The notes: generated by a model from the letters alone, not told the origin. Counted from the first letter of the stretch, positions 16,439 to 25,762 are shown. The stretch is DNA of 64,000 nt from Microcoleus vaginatus WJT46-NPBG5 (GCA_019359355.1 JAHHHM010000016.1:100356-164355), one strand, 5' to 3'. Translations and numbers: made by a program.

Positions 16439-17302
16439 ATGCTTGATAAAATTCACTTTATTTCCGGACTCCCGCGTTCAGGTTCCACATTATTAGCAGC
16501 AATATTGCGGCAAAATCCCCGGTTTCACGCCGGCATGACTTCTCCTGTCGGGGCATTAGTTGAGCAAATGCTGGAAGCCATGAGTGAAAACAATGAATAT
16601 TCTGTTTTTATCACGCCCGAACAAAAACAAGCGCTGATTCAGGGGATTTTTTCAGCCTACTATCAACCGCAAGCCGATAAAGGCGTTATTTTTGACACCA
16701 ACCGGCTTTGGTGTGCGAAATTACCCTTAATTACCCAACTGTTTCCGGGTGCCAAAATTATTTGCTGCGTCAGAAATATTGCTTGGGTGATGGATAGTAT
16801 AGAGCGGTTAATGCGCCAGAACGTTTTTGAAGTTTCTAAATTATTTCAAAACCCCGCAGAAAGAGCAACCGTTTACAGCCGTACCGAAGCCTTGAGCCAA
16901 GGAGGGCGCTTAGTTGGCTTTGCTTACAGCGCTCTTAAAGAAGCGTTTTACAGCGAACACAGTAGCTCTTTGCTTCTGGTGGAGTACGATTTGCTTGCCC
17001 AAAATCCAGATAAAACAATTGATCTGATTTACCAATTCATTGGAGAAGAATACTTTGAGCATGATTTTAACAATATTGAATATGACGAGCCGGAATTTGA
17101 CCTCAATCTCAATACCAAAGGCTTACATAAAGTGCGTTCCAAAGTCGATTTTAAACCGCGTCAAACGATTTTACCGCCCGACTTATTTGAGCGCTATAAC
17201 AGCTTGTCATTCTGGACGCAATTAACCGGCAGCCGCGCTAGCACGATTATCGCCAAACCAAAAGCAACGGTTTCTAGCGCAGAATTGTCGGACGCTCTTT
17301 AA
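16439..17302 (+). CDS. sulfotransferase family protein
   Basis: I take the start at the ATG at 16439 (MLDKIHFISG), giving 287 residues; the longer in-frame ORF lacks homologous character. The N-terminal PAPS 5'-phosphosulfate-binding loop SGLPRSGSTLL lies at residues 9-19. The 3'-phosphate-binding region has KIICCVRNIAWVMDS (R-x-x-x-x-x-x-x-S pattern). It should transfer sulfate from PAPS to a hydroxyl of a carbohydrate, protein or small molecule. It is cytoplasmic. It lies 49 bases upstream of the giant DUF4347/RTX gene on the same strand, which suggests co-transcription and possibly sulfation linked to that exported surface protein (inference). Confidence 0.88.
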   Translation: MLDKIHFISGLPRSGSTLLAAILRQNPRFHAGMTSPVGALVEQMLEAMSENNEYSVFITPEQKQALIQGIFSAYYQPQADKGVIFDTNRLWCAKLPLITQLFPGAKIICCVRNIAWVMDSIERLMRQNVFEVSKLFQNPAERATVYSRTEALSQGGRLVGFAYSALKEAFYSEHSSSLLLVEYDLLAQNPDKTIDLIYQFIGEEYFEHDFNNIEYDEPEFDLNLNTKGLHKVRSKVDFKPRQTILPPDLFERYNSLSFWTQLTGSRASTIIAKPKATVSSAELSDAL

Positions 17303-17351
17303 GTTACGCTCTGTTTTAAATCAATTCATTTACCCAAGAAATTTGCCTAAA

Positions 17352-20300
17352 ATGTCTAACTCAATTATTTTCGTCGATTCCACTGTTCAAAATTACCAAA
17401 GCCTCCTGCAAGGCGCAGCACCATACGCTGAAGTTGTGATTTTAGACAGTCAAAGAAGCGGCATTCAGCAAATTAGTGAAATTTTAGAGAACCGAGTCAG
17501 CCTCGAAGCTGTACATCTAATCGCGCACGGCAGCGAAGGTAGCTTAAAACTTGGTTCCGACACGCTCAATCGTGAAAGCCTCAGCCAGCTTCAAAGCTGG
17601 GGGAACGCTTTAACAGAAGATGGCGATATATTGCTGTATGGCTGTGATGTTGCCTCTGGAGATACCGGCCTGAATTTTGTTCAGAAACTGAGCCAAGTTA
17701 CTGGGGCAGATATTGCTGCCTCTAATAACAAAACCGGCAGTGTAGCTTTAGGCGGAGATTGGGATTTAGAAATCACTTCCGGCAGTATTGAAACAGCAAC
17801 TGCCCTCTCCACCGAAACGATGGACTCTTATGAGTATGTCCTGGCAAACTTTGATGTCACAGTTGCCACCGACGACGGTGCTGGCAATACTCCCGGCACC
17901 TTAAGCTGGGCAATTTTGCAAGCAAATAACACGGCAGGAGATGACACGATTACCCTGAACAACAATGTCAGACTCACGGGTAGTCCGCAAATTGCAATTG
18001 ACAGCAATATCAACATTATTGGCAATAATTTTACCGTCAGCGGGGATGCCAATAATAGCGGTAGTAATGATGCTGGTGACGTTCGCCCCTTCTTTGTGAG
18101 GTCGGGGGTTGTCAACTTCTCCAACCTTAGTGTTACGGGAGGCCGAGCGCAAGGCGGAAATGGCGGTGGCGGTGCTGCCGGCATGGGGGGCGGACTCTTC
18201 ATTTATGGCGGAACGGTAACGCTCAGTAATGTCGGCTTCTCCAACAACTCTGCCGTCGGCGGTAATGGCGGTGGCTATGGAGGCGGCAATGGCGGCGGCG
18301 GGTTTGGCGGCAATGGCGGCAGTGGTGGCATTGTCGGTGGCAACGGCGGCGGCGGTGGCTTTTTCGGCGGTAATGGCGGCAGCGGTGGCTATGGCAATGG
18401 TGGCGTCGGCGGCTATGGCGGCAATGGCGGCTTGTTTGCTGGCGGCGGCGGTGGTGCCTTTTTCGGCGGCAATGGAGGCAATGGCGGCTTTGGCGGCGGC
18501 GGCGGTGAAGGCGGCAATGGCTTTTTCGGTGGCAATGGCGGCAGTGGCGGCTTTGGTGGCGGCGGCGGCAATGGCGCTGCCAGCAGTGATGGGAGTATCG
18601 TCAAGGTTAGCAGCGGCGGGTTTGGCGGCGGCGGCGGCTATCACCGTAGCACTTTTGGCGGCAGCGGTAGCGGTGGCGGTGCCGGCTTTGGGGGAGCAAT
18701 CTTTATTCGCACCGGCACTTTAAACCTCAACGGTACAACCTTCAACAGCAACACCGCCACCGGCGGCAGTCCCGGCGGCTTTCGTGCTGGCCCCGGTCAA
18801 GGTAAAGGCGGGGCCATTTTTGCGATGCAGTCCACGACTAACACCAACGACAACAACCAGGGAATGCCTTCTAGCCTCCCTACCGTTGTCGGTGCACAGC
18901 TCTACTTTAGCGGCAATGACGCTGCCAACAATGCCAACACCGACCCCACAACCTCTGGCGTTGCCGCAGATAACGAGAATGTCTACGGGGTGATTAACCT
19001 ACAAGTTCCCACCGCTAGCATCACTGCCGGCGCTTCTCCAACAGAAGCGGGAACAACCGGCACCTTTACCCTCACCCTCAACGATCCCGCACCCGGTGGC
19101 TTTACAGTTGCTTACACGGTAGCAGGTACGGCTACCAACAGCAGCGACTACACCCCCTTATCGGGAACTGTCACCTTTGCCGCCGGGGAAACCACTGCCA
19201 CCATTGATGTCGTTCCTACCAATGACGCGATTATTGAACCAAATGAGACACTGCAACTGATCCTCACCGACGGTGAAACTTACAACATAGCCGCAACACC
19301 CAACAATAGCGCCACGCTAACAATTGAAGATAATGATATCGAGTATGCTATTGTTGCCGGCACCCCCACAGTCGCGGAAGGAAACACCGGCACCACCACT
19401 CCCATCACCTATACCATTACCCGCACCGGGCGCACCGATCAAGCCAGTAGCGTCAATTTTGACTTAGCCGGCACCACTACCAATAACGCAGATTACAACA
19501 ACATACAAGTTGCCGGCACCGGCATTACCAATAGCGGAAATACCGTTAACTTTGCTGCCGGTGCAACAGAAGCAACCATGACCTTAGATGTTTTAGGCGA
19601 TGTTGTGGATGAAGATAACGAATATCTCCAAATTTCTCTTTCTTCCCCTACTGCACCTGCCGGGTTTCAAGCAACGGTTCCCGTCAATACTCCTGCCACG
19701 ACAACGATTACCGATGATGATGTTGCCGGTTTTACCATTACCCCTGCCGGTGTCACACTTAACACCAATGAAGCGGCGGGAGCTGCAACATTTACCATTC
19801 AACTCAATACGCAACCTACATCTGATGTTAGCATTGCTTTAAGTAACACTAATACCGCAGAAGGTGTCCTTACGCAGACTTCCGTTATCTTCACTTCTGC
19901 TAACTGGAATACCCCTCAAACTGTCACCATCATTGGGCAAGATGATCTCAATGCTGATGGGGAAGTTGCCTATCAAATTATTACTGCCGGTGCTGTTAGC
20001 ACGGATGCTAAGTATAACGGGTTAGATGCCCCAGATATTAACGTCACCAATACAGATAATGATAGTGCCGGCATCACCCTTACTCAATCAGGTGGCATCA
20101 CATCTATTGCCGAAGGGGGAGTTAGGGACAGTTATGAAATTGCCTTAAATACAGTTCCCACCGGCACAGTGGAAATTACAGCTATCGCTGACGCGCAAAC
20201 TGAAATTAGTTTAGATGGAACCACTTTTTCGAGCACTGTAAAATTCACTCGTAGCGATCTCACCGCCCAAATAATTTCTGTACGAGCTGTCGATGATTCT

Positions 20301-22679
20301 ATTGTCAGTGAAGGCCCTCATGCCAGCACGATTACCCACGCAATTACAAATAGCCTAGATAGCAATTATCCCACAACGCTAACGATTAATTCGGTTAATA
20401 TTTCTCTCACGGATAACGACAATCCGCCGACGGTTACAAATATCAGTAAACCGGGCGCTGAAGACACTGCGATTATTTTGGCAACGGCTGATTTTACCGG
20501 GGTATTTAGCGATGTTGATAGCAACAGTTTAACAAAAATTCAGATTGTGACATTGCCGGCCAATGGCAGCTTAAGTTTAAATGGCACGGCTGTCATAGCC
20601 GGACAAGAAATTGCCTTGGCTTCTTTAAACAGTCTCACCTTTACTCCCACAGCCAATTTTAACGGCAGCACCAGCTTTAATTGGAATGGGTTTGATGGCA
20701 CCGCTTATGCAAGTGCCAGCGCGATGGTGAATTTAACTGTCAATGCTGTTAATGATCCGCCAACATTATTAGCAATTATTAATGATCAAAGTGCGGTGCA
20801 AAATACCGCCTTTAATTTCACGGTTGCAGACAATACGTTCACGGATGTTGATGGCGACACCCTGACTTATAGTGCCAGTTTAGAAAATGGCGATGCTTTA
20901 CCAAGCTGGTTAAGCTTTAACCCGACAACTCGCACGTTTTCAGGGACACCAAATCCAGATAATTTAGGCGCAATTAATGTAAAAGTGACGGCATCCGATG
21001 GCGTAACAACTGCCAGTGATGTGTTGACTTTAACGGTTAATGCAACACCGAATACTGCGCCGGCAGTGACAACGCCAATATCAGATCGTACAGCGACGGC
21101 AGGGGTACTTTTTAGTTATACGTTTGCTGAAAATACGTTTGGTGATGCCGATGGCGATGCGCTGACTTATACGTTGACGCTGGCGGATGGCACTGCCTTA
21201 CCGGCATGGTTGAGTTTTGATGCACAAACTCGCACGATTTCAGGCACACCGCCAGAAGGGACGGCGGCAACGCTTGATGTTTTGGTGACGGTTAAGGATG
21301 CTGCCGGTGCTTCTGGCGGTGATAGCTTTAATTTGGCGGTAAGCGTTCCCACGCCGGCACCAACGCCTAACCCAACGCCGGCACCCACACCCAACCCAAC
21401 ACCGGCACCTACTCCTAACTCACCCCCCATCCGAATACCAGCATCTACACCAACTCCAACACCACCGGATACCAGTTGCCTCTGCGATATTTTCCCCACG
21501 CCTAGTTTAGCTATTGGCACCATTATTCCTAATCTTGTTGAAAGCAATTTTACTGGGGGCAATGGCGAGGATGCTTTTCTGGGAAGTGCTGCCGGTGAGG
21601 CATTTTATGGTGAAGGCGGTGATGACATTATTATGGCAATGCAGAGCAATGATAATGTTTATGGCGGGGAGGGCAATGACTTACTCTTTGGCAATATTGG
21701 TGCTGATTTTATTGATGCCGGTGTTGGCAATGATCTCGCTTTTGGCGGTCAAGATGCGGATGGCATATTAGGCGGCGATGGTGATGATATTGTTTTAGGC
21801 GATATCGGGAACGATACGATTCTTGGCGGTGCCGGCAATGATTTATTGTTTGGAAACATTGGTGATGATTTCATTGATGGAGAAGACGGCAACGATACGA
21901 TTTTTGGCGGCAAAGATAATGATGCTTTGTTGGGCGGAAATGGCGATGATATCCTTTTAGGTGATATCGGAAACGATATTATTCTTGGCGGTGCCGTCAA
22001 TGATCTGTTATTTGGAAATGTTGGCGCTGATTTTATCGATGGCGGTGAAGGTAACGATACGATTTTTGGCGGCAAGGATAATGACATCCTCAAAGGAAGC
22101 TTAGGGGATGATATTCTCCTCGGTGATATTGGCAATGACACTCTTTGTGGCGGTGAGGGGAATGATAGTGTCTTTGGTAATGCCGGCGATGACATTATGG
22201 ATGGTTGCGAAGGCGATGATAGTCTTTATGGGGGTAAAGAAAACGACACTCTAATTGGGAACGTTGGCAATGATTTGCTCAATGGTGAGTTGGGTGATGA
22301 TTCATTATTCGGTAATATTGGCAGTGATACCCTTGATGGTGGCGATGGGAATGATAGCCTGTACGGCGGTCAAGAAAATGATTTCCTTACCGGCGGCAAT
22401 GGGGATGATGTACTGATTGGGGATTTGGGCAATGATATCCTGACAGGCGGTGCCGGCAGTGATCTGTTTGTCCTGAAATTAGGCTTTGGAAACGATACCA
22501 TTACTGATTTTACAGATGGGGAGGATTTGCTGGGTTTAAGTGCCGGTTTAAGCTTCCAACAGTTAACGATTACTTCGGGGAGTCATGCGACTTTGATTAG
22601 TGCCGGTGATGAATTATTAGCCTCTTTAACTGGTTTGCAAGCCGACTTGATTACTGTCAATGACTTTGCCCAAGTGTAG
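17352..22679 (+). CDS. giant DUF4347/Gly-rich/Calx-beta/cadherin-like/RTX secreted protein
   Basis: The ATG at 17352 (MSNSIIFVDS) is preferred over a TTG three codons earlier. The protein has 1,775 residues. DUF4347 occupies about 1-165, with LIAHGSEGSLKLG and LLYGCDVASG. A parallel beta-helix-like stretch follows at 165-255, then a roughly 195-residue GGNGG-rich, PGRS-like region at 255-450. Calx-beta-type repeats extend from about 550 to 1025, with DxND/DNDN motifs. A cadherin-like domain is at 1030-1130, and two dystroglycan-type cadherin/Ig-like domains are at 1135-1330 (LPSWLSFNPTTRTFSGTP and LPAWLSFDAQTRTISGTP). A PT-repeat linker is at about 1335-1375. RTX nonapeptides at about 1398-1710 include a 54-residue super-repeat. 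There is no Sec signal. The C-terminal RTX region predicts type I secretion; the transporter is not in the window. It is probably a calcium-stabilised cell-surface or matrix protein. Confidence 0.95.
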   Translation: MSNSIIFVDSTVQNYQSLLQGAAPYAEVVILDSQRSGIQQISEILENRVSLEAVHLIAHGSEGSLKLGSDTLNRESLSQLQSWGNALTEDGDILLYGCDVASGDTGLNFVQKLSQVTGADIAASNNKTGSVALGGDWDLEITSGSIETATALSTETMDSYEYVLANFDVTVATDDGAGNTPGTLSWAILQANNTAGDDTITLNNNVRLTGSPQIAIDSNINIIGNNFTVSGDANNSGSNDAGDVRPFFVRSGVVNFSNLSVTGGRAQGGNGGGGAAGMGGGLFIYGGTVTLSNVGFSNNSAVGGNGGGYGGGNGGGGFGGNGGSGGIVGGNGGGGGFFGGNGGSGGYGNGGVGGYGGNGGLFAGGGGGAFFGGNGGNGGFGGGGGEGGNGFFGGNGGSGGFGGGGGNGAASSDGSIVKVSSGGFGGGGGYHRSTFGGSGSGGGAGFGGAIFIRTGTLNLNGTTFNSNTATGGSPGGFRAGPGQGKGGAIFAMQSTTNTNDNNQGMPSSLPTVVGAQLYFSGNDAANNANTDPTTSGVAADNENVYGVINLQVPTASITAGASPTEAGTTGTFTLTLNDPAPGGFTVAYTVAGTATNSSDYTPLSGTVTFAAGETTATIDVVPTNDAIIEPNETLQLILTDGETYNIAATPNNSATLTIEDNDIEYAIVAGTPTVAEGNTGTTTPITYTITRTGRTDQASSVNFDLAGTTTNNADYNNIQVAGTGITNSGNTVNFAAGATEATMTLDVLGDVVDEDNEYLQISLSSPTAPAGFQATVPVNTPATTTITDDDVAGFTITPAGVTLNTNEAAGAATFTIQLNTQPTSDVSIALSNTNTAEGVLTQTSVIFTSANWNTPQTVTIIGQDDLNADGEVAYQIITAGAVSTDAKYNGLDAPDINVTNTDNDSAGITLTQSGGITSIAEGGVRDSYEIALNTVPTGTVEITAIADAQTEISLDGTTFSSTVKFTRSDLTAQIISVRAVDDSIVSEGPHASTITHAITNSLDSNYPTTLTINSVNISLTDNDNPPTVTNISKPGAEDTAIILATADFTGVFSDVDSNSLTKIQIVTLPANGSLSLNGTAVIAGQEIALASLNSLTFTPTANFNGSTSFNWNGFDGTAYASASAMVNLTVNAVNDPPTLLAIINDQSAVQNTAFNFTVADNTFTDVDGDTLTYSASLENGDALPSWLSFNPTTRTFSGTPNPDNLGAINVKVTASDGVTTASDVLTLTVNATPNTAPAVTTPISDRTATAGVLFSYTFAENTFGDADGDALTYTLTLADGTALPAWLSFDAQTRTISGTPPEGTAATLDVLVTVKDAAGASGGDSFNLAVSVPTPAPTPNPTPAPTPNPTPAPTPNSPPIRIPASTPTPTPPDTSCLCDIFPTPSLAIGTIIPNLVESNFTGGNGEDAFLGSAAGEAFYGEGGDDIIMAMQSNDNVYGGEGNDLLFGNIGADFIDAGVGNDLAFGGQDADGILGGDGDDIVLGDIGNDTILGGAGNDLLFGNIGDDFIDGEDGNDTIFGGKDNDALLGGNGDDILLGDIGNDIILGGAVNDLLFGNVGADFIDGGEGNDTIFGGKDNDILKGSLGDDILLGDIGNDTLCGGEGNDSVFGNAGDDIMDGCEGDDSLYGGKENDTLIGNVGNDLLNGELGDDSLFGNIGSDTLDGGDGNDSLYGGQENDFLTGGNGDDVLIGDLGNDILTGGAGSDLFVLKLGFGNDTITDFTDGEDLLGLSAGLSFQQLTITSGSHATLISAGDELLASLTGLQADLITVNDFAQV
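21352..21475 (+). repeat. Pro/Thr-coding tandem repeat in the giant protein
   Basis: Near-identical units of about 24 bases encode PTPAPTPN three times in a row, followed by PIRIPASTPTPTPPD. It separates the Ig-like domains from the RTX part and is likely an extended hinge. Confidence 0.85.
21771..22391 (+). repeat. 162-bp RTX super-repeats
   Basis: Six consecutive nonapeptides form a 54-residue higher-order unit. It is repeated at 21771-21932, 21933-22094 and 22095-22256, with a shortened fourth copy of five nonapeptides at 22257-22391. Each unit has the same order: GDDI(V/L)L, GDIGNDxxL, GGxxNDLLF, GNxGxDFID, then GNDTIF and GGKxND. Confidence 0.85.
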
Positions 22680-22729
22680 TTAAACAAATGGCATCTTTTG
22701 CTATCTAATATAATGTCAGGCTGAACAAC

Positions 22730-22766
22730 CTTAATAGATGATTTGTTATGCCAATCATCTATTAAG
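22730..22766. terminator. AT-rich hairpin downstream of the giant gene
   Basis: A perfect 14-bp inverted repeat CTTAATAGATGATT/AATCATCTATTAAG has a nine-base loop and lies 50 bases after the stop. There is no T-run after it, so termination efficiency is uncertain. An mRNA-stabilising 3' structure is an alternative. The remainder of 22767-23082 has no recognisable feature. Confidence 0.5.
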
Positions 22767-23082
22767 ATTAGGTTAAGGCTAAGCTCTGATGGAGTTGTCA
22801 CCCCGTCAGGAGTTGGGTTGCTGAGGATAAATTGGCTTTAGACACTAGGCAATCTGTATTATTTTTCGGTTTAGACGACCCTCGAAACAGAAAAGTATTT
22901 GGACAGATTAGTGGCGAGTGAAACATTTAAAATATCGTGCCGGCAAAAAGTTAGAGGATTTCTAAAGACAGATGTCTAATCGCTGACTGTTAAAATCTCT
23001 ACACACCGGCATACACAATTCCCCGATACGAATTGGTAAAATATATTCAAAGGATTATCAAACTGACTGAAAAGCATTGACG

Positions 23083-23256
23083 ATGAAAAAGTCAATTTTA
23101 AGTATTGTACTGTTTGCTTGGTTACTGCTATTGATTACCGCTCCCTTCGCAGCATTCGCTAGTTTAATGCTCTTTGTCGTGGGTGCCGCATTTCTCCGCA
23201 CCTTTTGGAGTTTATTCGCCGTCTTGATTGCCGGTGATTCTCGTGAGTCATCCTAA
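23083..23256 (+). CDS. small membrane protein (57 aa)
   Basis: A short ATG frame encodes a very hydrophobic 57-residue peptide: MKKSILSIVLFAWLLLLIT at the N-terminus, then a second hydrophobic segment around SLMLFVVGAAFLRTFW, and a polar tail GDSRESS. The Lys-Lys start plus hydrophobic run suggests either a signal peptide or two closely packed membrane helices. The frame is clean and starts after a TGACG context. It is convergent with the methyltransferase at 23271. Function unknown; real but unplaced. Confidence 0.6.
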   Translation: MKKSILSIVLFAWLLLLITAPFAAFASLMLFVVGAAFLRTFWSLFAVLIAGDSRESS

Positions 23257-23270
23257 TTACTTTTTAAGGC

Positions 23271-23876
23271 TCAAGAAGGTTGAGAAAAAATGGTTAACAA
23301 AACCGGCCCTAACAAATAGTAATGACCCACACAGTGAAACCCAGCCTCAATTCCTAATAGTTCACGAGATTGCGGACTGTAAAGGCGGATACCACCGGGG
23401 GGAACCCCTAAATACTGCGGCTGGGATTGCTGGTTTGTGGTGATATCAACGAAGTAAAACTGTCCACCTTTTTGCAAGACTCGGCTGACTTCTGCAAATA
23501 CTTGTTCAGGGGATGGGTAGTGCAAAAAACTCAGCGTGTTGAAAACAGCATTAAACTGACCGTCTGCAAAGGGAAGGGCAAGGGCGTTTCCTTGCAAGTA
23601 AATAAGACGAGGCCGGTGATGATTGCGGCTACGTGCTTGACGGATCATTTGAGCTGATAAATCTAAGCCGGTGCCGCGCAAATCTGGAAAAGTAGCGGCT
23701 AATCTTGAAAGTAGCCGGCCTGTTCCACAGCCAAGATCCGAAACATTTGCTTGATGAGGTAAATCAACATATTCAAGCAACCTTTGGTGAATTGCTTGAT
23801 AGATGACAGAGGGAAAAAGCGAATCGTAGGAAGGTGCCCACAGATCGAAAAGTTGCTCTTTGTTATTCACCGGCAT
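23271..23876 (-). CDS. class I SAM-dependent methyltransferase (Methyltransf_11 type)
   Basis: The 201-residue protein is almost entirely the methyltransferase core. Motif I is VSDLGCGTGRLLSRLA at residues 45-60. GTGLDLSAQMIRQAR follows, then GNALALPFADGQFNAVFNTLSFLHY and VLQKGGQFYFVDI. The ending LYSPQSRELLGIEAGF is typical of small-molecule methyltransferases. Substrate not deducible. It is monocistronic and ends 15 bases from the convergent small membrane protein gene. Confidence 0.9.
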   Translation of the reverse strand: MPVNNKEQLFDLWAPSYDSLFPSVIYQAIHQRLLEYVDLPHQANVSDLGCGTGRLLSRLAATFPDLRGTGLDLSAQMIRQARSRNHHRPRLIYLQGNALALPFADGQFNAVFNTLSFLHYPSPEQVFAEVSRVLQKGGQFYFVDITTNQQSQPQYLGVPPGGIRLYSPQSRELLGIEAGFHCVGHYYLLGPVLLTIFSQPS

Positions 23877-24098
23877 GATTGGTTACGGTAGCGTGTAACC
23901 CTGTTTAAGATTAGATATGCGAGACTGTTAGTAAACCTTTTCTTCTGACTATTATAGACAATATTGAACAAGTTTACTAATAAATCGATTCTGGCCTACA
24001 GGGACGACATGACAGCTTTCTTTAATTTATTCAGCTTTTAAATTTGTTTTATAATTTAATGGTGAGTAATTTTATTATTAAAGCAGGTTATTGTCTTC

Positions 24099-24572
24099 AT
24101 GAGCAGTTGTATTGACTATTTCTATAACATTTTGTCTCGCCGCGACTATAGCGCTGCCGAACTACGCAAAAAAGGGCAGGAGAAGGGCTTTGAGCAAAGC
24201 GAAGTGTTAGAAGCGATTAACTACCTTCAAGAAATGGATGCTCAGTCCGATTCAAAGTTAGCCGCTAACCTCATATCCTCTTATACAAAAAAATATGGCA
24301 AATCTGTGATGAGGCGCAAATGCATGGAAAAAGGAATTTCTGTGGATTTGTTTGAACAAGCCTGGAGCGAACACCTTGAACAAATGGAGGGTGAGGAAAC
24401 AGATCAACTGGCTGGATTAAAAGCTAAAGTGATGCGAAAGTACAGTATCGATACTTTTCGCCGGCTCGATCCAAAAACTAAATCGAAGTTATGGAATTAC
24501 CTACAATATCGCGGGTTTAATCCTTTTGAACTATTAGAAAAATGGCAAAGGGAAGAGGAAGAACTTGATTAA
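24099..24572 (+). CDS. recX: RecX-like regulatory protein
   Basis: This 157-residue protein has the RecX helical repeats: YFYNILSRRDYSAAELRKKGQEKG at the start, EAINYLQEM, SSYTKKYGKSVMRRKCMEKGIS and a C-terminal block WNYLQYRGFNPFELLEKW. RecX binds RecA filaments and limits their ATPase and strand exchange. recA is not beside it, as usual in cyanobacteria. Length and motif order fit the family. Confidence 0.85.
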   Translation: MSSCIDYFYNILSRRDYSAAELRKKGQEKGFEQSEVLEAINYLQEMDAQSDSKLAANLISSYTKKYGKSVMRRKCMEKGISVDLFEQAWSEHLEQMEGEETDQLAGLKAKVMRKYSIDTFRRLDPKTKSKLWNYLQYRGFNPFELLEKWQREEEELD

Positions 24573-24710
24573 CCGGCATTTCCTCTCCCTGGTTAGTTTC
24601 ACTTTTCTAAAACCACCTGTCATCAGTTCTTTTGCTTTCAACTTTCTGTCACTGAGCCAGCACCCATGTTTATCTGCGGTTTTAAAACAAAAAACTTAAT
24701 TCCCAGAATT

Positions 24711-25139
24711 CTACTCTTTACTTAACTTAGGTAGATTAGGAATAATTGAAGCTTGCTGGTTTCCCTCATTCGGTTGGGTATACAACCAAGCCCAACCAAT
24801 AAAAACTGCTTGGAATGGTAGCCTTATCCAATAGAGGATGGGAATATGAGGAATTCCTTCAATTGCAATACTATTGACAGCCTGGTTAATGTTCGCTGGA
24901 AACACAGCGATAAAAAGCGCGATAAGTCCCCAAGCTGCTGCACGACTCACCGGCGGTACTAATAGCCCCATCCCACCCAAAATTTCAAAAAAGCCGCTGA
25001 TATAGACTAATTCTAGCGGGTAGGGAAGTTGCGGTGGCATGATTCTCACAAATGGAACGGGTACGGCAAAATGCAGCACTCCGACTACTACCATCGCTAC
25101 AGCGAGGATGACGCGCCAAATTTCCTTTTGGGATTTCAT
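24711..25139 (-). CDS. DoxX family membrane protein
   Basis: ATG 25139 (MKSQKEIWRV) gives 142 residues with four membrane helices: ILAVAMVVVGVLHFAV, ELVYISGFFEILGGMGLL, AAAWGLIALFIAVFP and a C-terminal LPFQAVFIGWAWLY. GFFEILGG is the DoxX-family helix motif. In-frame codons further upstream (to 25205) look non-coding. Role unknown; the family has been linked to redox and membrane-associated oxidoreductase complexes in other bacteria. Confidence 0.85.
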   Translation of the reverse strand: MKSQKEIWRVILAVAMVVVGVLHFAVPVPFVRIMPPQLPYPLELVYISGFFEILGGMGLLVPPVSRAAAWGLIALFIAVFPANINQAVNSIAIEGIPHIPILYWIRLPFQAVFIGWAWLYTQPNEGNQQASIIPNLPKLSKE

Positions 25140-25352
25140 AATAAAAATTGAGCCTGACTTTTCAGAAAGAAACATTAACACCGATACAAGCGTCACTTCA
25201 CCCACCCGCAGACGTAGATATCAGGGGTAAGCAGTCATGGGTTTTAATGTGTCAGACTATTGATAGAGTCTGCTTTCTTTTTGCTCAAGTTTTATCTAGA
25301 TAAACGCCGGCTTATTTGAAAACAACCTAATCTTTTTAAGAGGTGAAAAGCG

Positions 25353-25727
25353 ATGTTAAACTTTTTTAAAAACCTTCATCATCCCGCTACAGTTATTTTA
25401 GGAATGACATTGATAGTAGCGCCGGCAGCTATCGCACAACAACCGCAACAGATAGAGCAAGCCGCGCCACAAAAAAGTATGACTTACGGCTGCTTTGCCG
25501 GCTATCCCGATGATACGTTTCGCGGCGATCAACCTGTAAGCCGGTATGAATTTGCGGCGGGGATGAGTGCCTGCTTAGATCAAATTCGTCAACTGATAGA
25601 AAGTTCACGCTCAGAAGGCGTCACCAAAGAAGATTTAGCCGCGCCGGCAGCTCAACTAGAGCGCTCTCGGGAAGAGTTAGATAATTTACGTGAGCGCCTA
25701 GATAATTTAGATCCTGAGAGTAAATAA
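25353..25727 (+). CDS. minimal SLH-domain protein with coiled coil
   Basis: The 124-residue protein starts after a good Shine-Dalgarno (GAGGTG). It carries a signal peptide (NLHHPATVILGMTLIVAPAAIA, cleavage after about residue 28), a single SLH motif (CFAGYPDDTFRGDQPVSRYEFAAGMSACLD), then a coiled coil of about 45 residues. This is exactly the N-terminal organisation of cyanobacterial OprB/Som porins, which anchor to peptidoglycan through SLH, but the beta-barrel is missing. It could be a periplasmic spacer or adaptor, or a truncated porin gene; no barrel remnants follow, since the next gene starts 35 bases later. Confidence 0.85.
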   Translation: MLNFFKNLHHPATVILGMTLIVAPAAIAQQPQQIEQAAPQKSMTYGCFAGYPDDTFRGDQPVSRYEFAAGMSACLDQIRQLIESSRSEGVTKEDLAAPAAQLERSREELDNLRERLDNLDPESK

Positions 25728-25762
25728 GATAATCGTCGCTCACGTAACTTTCAGGATGCAAT

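Noticed and set aside
16156..16446. 96-codon frame upstream of the sulfotransferase
   Set aside because: No ribosome-binding site and irregular composition; it also overlaps the true sulfotransferase start in another frame.
17901..18723. Long open frames antisense and shifted to the glycine-rich region, encoding Ala-rich or Pro-rich proteins
   Set aside because: They arise from the biased GGC/GGT/AAT codons of the real frame; composition is low-complexity and no start signals are present.
21749..22195. Ser/Pro-rich open frame opposite the RTX repeats
   Set aside because: Mirror of the repetitive Gly-Asp coding sequence.
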